Assembly (NCBI GenBank): GCA_024696005.1
Contig: JAILHF010000051.1
Span: 248,001 to 312,000, forward strand
Source: Lachnospiraceae bacterium
GTDB taxonomy: Bacteria > Bacillota > Clostridia > Lachnospirales > Lachnospiraceae
Direction of reading: 5' to 3'
Length of the DNA stretch: 64,000 nt
This document shows positions 61,479 through 64,000 of the stretch, piece after piece (position 1 is the first letter of the stretch; the number at the start of each line of letters is the position of its first letter). Below the pieces are notes generated by a model. That model was not told where the DNA came from, made no database searches, and worked only from the letters and a program-made list of their open reading frames with translations. The position numbers were made by a program, and so were the translations under genes.

Positions 61479-63575
61479 TTAGTTCTGCTCGACATCCTTC
61501 ATGGAGAAGGTATAGCGTCCCGGATTCTTCGGATCCTTGCCCAGGCAGATGACTTTCACTTCATCGCCGATATTGAGCACTTCTTCCACCTTCTCGATGC
61601 GGCGGTTTGCGATGCGGGAAATGTGCACCATGCCTTCCTTGCCGGGTGCGAATTCCACAAATGCGCCGAAGTCCTTGATGCTCACAACCTTGCCGCTGAA
61701 GATCTGTCCTTCTTCAAACTCGGTAACGATGGTCTTGATCATCTTAACGGCATCGTCCATAGCAACGGGATCCGTGCCGCATACGCTCACGGCACCGTCA
61801 TCCGTGATGTCGATCTTCACACCGGTACGGGCGATGATCTCGTTGATGGTCTTTCCTCTCTGGCCCACAACATCACCGATCTTCTCGGGATCGATGGATA
61901 TCTGGATGATCTTGGGTGCATAAGCGTTCACACTGCTTCTGGGAGCTGCGATGGCCGGCTTCATGCAATTCTCCATGATAAAGAGTCTCGCGTCGCGGCA
62001 GCGTGCGATGGCGCCTTCCACGATGGGTCTCGTCAGTCCGTGGATCTTGATGTCCATCTGGATCGCGGTGATGCCGTCCTTGGTACCGGTAACCTTGAAG
62101 TCCATGTCGCCGAAGAAATCTTCGAGGCCCTGGATATCCGTGAGCAGAACGAAATCTTCGTCGGTATCACCCGTTACCAGTCCGCAGGAAATGCCTGCAA
62201 CCATCTTCTTGATGGGCACGCCCGCAGCCATCAGGGACATGCAGGATGCGCAAGTGCTGGCCATGGAGGTGGAACCGTTGGATTCAAAGGTTTCACTCAC
62301 CGTACGGATCGAGTAAGGGAATTCCTCCTCGCTGGGCAGGACAGGCAGAAGAGCTCTCTCTGCCAGTGCGCCGTGACCGATCTCACGACGTCCGGGTCCG
62401 CGGCTGACCTTGGTCTCACCGACGGAGTAGGACGGGAAATTATAATGATGGATGTAACGCTTCGTCTTTACGTTGTCGTCAAGGCCGTCCACCTTCTGCG
62501 CCTCGGAAAGAGGTGCAAGCGTGGTCACGTTGCAGATCTGGGTCTGTCCGCGGGTAAACATCGCGGAGCCGTGCACGCGGGGAATGATATCCACTTCGGC
62601 AGCCAGCTTGCGGATCTGGGTGATCTCACGGCCGTCGGGACGCTTGTGATCCTTGAGGATCATCTTGCGGACCGTCTTCTTCTCATACTGATACAGTGCC
62701 TCGCCGAGGATGGCAAGCCACTCCTCGTTATCCGCGAGAGCTTCCTCCAGGCGGGTGCGGATCGCGGAGATATTGTCCTCACGCTTCTGCTTCTCGTCGG
62801 TAAAGACCGCCACTTCCATCTCTGCGGGAGGAACGATCTCTTTCATCTTTGCAAACAGCTCCTCGGGGATCGCGCAGCTCTCGTAGCTGTGCTTGGGCTT
62901 TCCTACCTCTGCCACGATGCCGTTGATCCATGCGATGATCTGCTGGTTGATGTCGTGTGCCTTGTAGATCGCTTCGAGCATGCGGGACTCGGGAATCTCG
63001 TTCGCGCCCGCCTCGATCATGATCACCTTCTGTGCGGTGGATGCAACGGTAAGCTTCAGATCGCCGGCTGCCCACTGCTCCTGGCCGGGGTTAACGATCA
63101 GCTCTCCGTCGATCATGCCGATCTGCGTCATGGCGCAGGGGCCGTCAAAGGGAATGTCGGAAATGCAGGTTGCGATCGCGCTGCCCAGCATGGCCACCAG
63201 CTCGGGACGGCATGCGGGATCAACGCTCATGACGAGGTTGTCCAGCGTCACGTCGTTACGGTAATCCTTCGGGAACAGCGGACGCATGGGACGGTCGATC
63301 ACACGGCTGGTAAGAATGGCATTCTCGCTCGCCTTGCCTTCACGCTTGTTGAATCCGCCGGGGATCTTTCCCACGGCATACATCTTCTCTTCATACTCCA
63401 CGGACAGGGGGAAGAAATCGATCCCGTCCCTGGGCTTCTCGGAAGCCGTTGCGGTTGCGAGCACGGTGGTGTCTCCATAGTGCATGAAGGCTGCACCGTT
63501 TGCCTGTGCGGACACTCTTCCGATGTCTACGGAAAGCGTACGACCGCCGATCTCAATGCTGTAAGTCTTGTACAT
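61479..63575 (-). CDS. pnp: Polyribonucleotide nucleotidyltransferase (PNPase)
   Basis: A 3' to 5' phosphorolytic exoribonuclease, 698 residues. Two RNase PH domains (about 5-215 and 310-540), including KREGKASENAILTSRVIDRPMRPLFP, RGPGRREIGHGALAERAL and the SSCGxx-like segment STMASTCASCMSL, then a KH domain (about 550-610; GKTINEIIARTGVKIDI) and an S1 domain (about 620-695; GKVVSIKDFGAFVEFAPGKEGMVHISRI). The ATG at 63575 has GAGAGG upstream; the longer frame runs into the hairpin leader. Follows rpsO, the common order. Confidence 0.98.
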   Translation of the reverse strand: MYKTYSIEIGGRTLSVDIGRVSAQANGAAFMHYGDTTVLATATASEKPRDGIDFFPLSVEYEEKMYAVGKIPGGFNKREGKASENAILTSRVIDRPMRPLFPKDYRNDVTLDNLVMSVDPACRPELVAMLGSAIATCISDIPFDGPCAMTQIGMIDGELIVNPGQEQWAAGDLKLTVASTAQKVIMIEAGANEIPESRMLEAIYKAHDINQQIIAWINGIVAEVGKPKHSYESCAIPEELFAKMKEIVPPAEMEVAVFTDEKQKREDNISAIRTRLEEALADNEEWLAILGEALYQYEKKTVRKMILKDHKRPDGREITQIRKLAAEVDIIPRVHGSAMFTRGQTQICNVTTLAPLSEAQKVDGLDDNVKTKRYIHHYNFPSYSVGETKVSRGPGRREIGHGALAERALLPVLPSEEEFPYSIRTVSETFESNGSTSMASTCASCMSLMAAGVPIKKMVAGISCGLVTGDTDEDFVLLTDIQGLEDFFGDMDFKVTGTKDGITAIQMDIKIHGLTRPIVEGAIARCRDARLFIMENCMKPAIAAPRSSVNAYAPKIIQISIDPEKIGDVVGQRGKTINEIIARTGVKIDITDDGAVSVCGTDPVAMDDAVKMIKTIVTEFEEGQIFSGKVVSIKDFGAFVEFAPGKEGMVHISRIANRRIEKVEEVLNIGDEVKVICLGKDPKNPGRYTFSMKDVEQN

Positions 63576-63615
63576 ATTGCCTCTCTTTCCTGGCTTATCG
63601 CCAAAATGCGGCCCT

Positions 63616-63653
63616 GGGGCCATTGAATGGTTCCCCTCCGGAAAGATGGCCCC
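63616..63653 (-). other. Second hairpin in the pnp leader
   Basis: On the minus strand GGGGCCAT pairs with ATGGCCCC around a 22-nt loop, 40 nt before the pnp ATG. In E. coli a leader hairpin of pnp is cut by RNase III in autoregulation; an equivalent here is inference. Confidence 0.5.
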
Positions 63654-63658
63654 GAAAA

Positions 63659-63695
63659 CACTGAACAACGCTGCACTTTGCAGCCCTCTTCAGTG
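63659..63695 (-). other. First hairpin in the pnp leader
   Basis: CACTGAA pairs with TTCAGTG, with an inner GCTGC/GCAGC stem, then TTTT on the minus strand. Could be an RNase III site or a weak attenuator. Confidence 0.5.
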
Positions 63696-63730
63696 GTCTC
63701 GCTGACGATCTTCCCTTCGGTCATAAAAGC

Positions 63731-63764
63731 AAAAACGGATACGGGAAGCACTCCCCGCATCCGT
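63731..63764 (-). terminator. Terminator or attenuator between rpsO and pnp
   Basis: ACGGATGCGGG pairs with CCCGTATCCGT (one G-U), loop 8 nt, followed by TTTTT on the minus strand. It lies 11 nt after the rpsO stop, so pnp is read through partly or has its own promoter. Confidence 0.8.
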
Positions 63765-63775
63765 CTTCCTTTTTC

Positions 63776-64000
63776 TTACTTACGAAGCCCGAGCTTCTCG
63801 ATCAGTGCACGGTATCTTTCGATATCCTTGTCCATCAGATAATCCAGCAGGCCGCGACGCTTACCGATCAGCATGTACATGCCGCGACGGCTGTGATGAT
63901 CCAGAGGATGGCTCTTGAGGTGAGCGGTCAGCTCCTCGATGCGGGCGCTCAGCACCGCTACCTGTACCTCAGGGGATCCGGTGTCTCCCTCACTGCGGGC
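63776..64000 (-). CDS. rpsO: 30S ribosomal protein S15 (5' end outside the window)
   Basis: The C-terminal 74 residues of S15, which binds the 16S rRNA central domain. Recognisable: [20 protein letters not shown], the rRNA-binding [20 protein letters not shown], and [24 protein letters not shown] at the end. The start lies beyond the right edge. Order rpsO-pnp matches many bacteria. Confidence 0.97.
   Translation of the reverse strand, partial: ARSEGDTGSPEVQVAVLSARIEELTAHLKSHPLDHHSRRGMYMLIGKRRGLLDYLMDKDIERYRALIEKLGLRK

Noticed and set aside
1-64000. Mobile elements, prophage, defence islands or toxin-antitoxin pairs
   Set aside because: No transposase, integrase, restriction, Cas or toxin-like gene or flanking repeats could be found on either strand.

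Overview
The window looks like ordinary chromosome from a Gram-positive anaerobe of the Clostridia, most likely a gut or rumen Lachnospiraceae. The support is the SCIFF ribosomal-peptide pair beside a SecDF fusion, a DUF5688 protein, BspA-like leucine-rich-repeat proteins with a class B sortase, DegV paralogues, a DUF1015 protein, strong AGGAGG ribosome binding sites and consensus SigA promoters. The assignment is from gene content only. Nearly all genes are on the minus strand; only four short transcription units differ or sit at divergent promoters. I see no IS element, prophage, CRISPR array, rRNA or replication origin. No gap between genes exceeds 300 bases.

Layout. 1-3100: the N-terminal third of recJ, divergent from a membrane-anchored trigger-factor-like isomerase, then a membrane protein with a KPVIYLYP motif. 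3100-7970: secDF fusion, SCIFF maturase scfB, SCIFF peptide scfA and a CorC-type CBS protein. 7988-11053: alr, a coiled-coil protein and NADP isocitrate dehydrogenase. 11082-21943: an envelope block (two LRR proteins, one of 1954 residues with a TPKTG sorting signal, and sortase B) lying between icd and leuS. 22086-28146: a second EF-G-like GTPase with a phosphoribosyltransferase, then the unit pilZ, degV, degV, tyrA. 28248-46849: a run of closely packed or overlapping genes, plsX-acpP-rnc-smc-ftsY-ilvA-DUF1015-GlgB-like-mscS-TPR-queA-CAP protein. 46971-50209: a TPR/TIM-barrel glycosidase-like protein and a WG-repeat lipoprotein between rpmF and plsX, which are usually neighbours. 50283-56031: SGNH hydrolase, glycerol-1-phosphate dehydrogenase-like protein, a small conserved-looking protein and a large LacI-sensor/EAL/beta-helix protein. 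56188-64000: a second trigger-factor-like isomerase, an SH3b protein, tRNA-Arg(CCG), a DUF5688 protein, efp, pnp and partial rpsO.

How the genes fit together. The housekeeping core covers translation (leuS, rpmF, efp, pnp, rpsO, tRNA), lipid and division functions (plsX, acpP, smc, ftsY), protein export (secDF, ftsY) and amino acid synthesis (tyrA, ilvA, alr). Between these lie many poorly described envelope proteins with a single membrane anchor or signal peptide. The most unusual items are a GlgB-family protein that has lost all its catalytic residues, a cytosolic sugar-sensor/c-di-GMP phosphodiesterase fused to a beta-helix, an EF-G paralogue with altered G motifs, the SCIFF/SecDF/KPVIYLYP cluster with an attenuator-like hairpin, and two genes whose extended -10 boxes end exactly 7 nt before the start codon, which suggests leaderless mRNAs.
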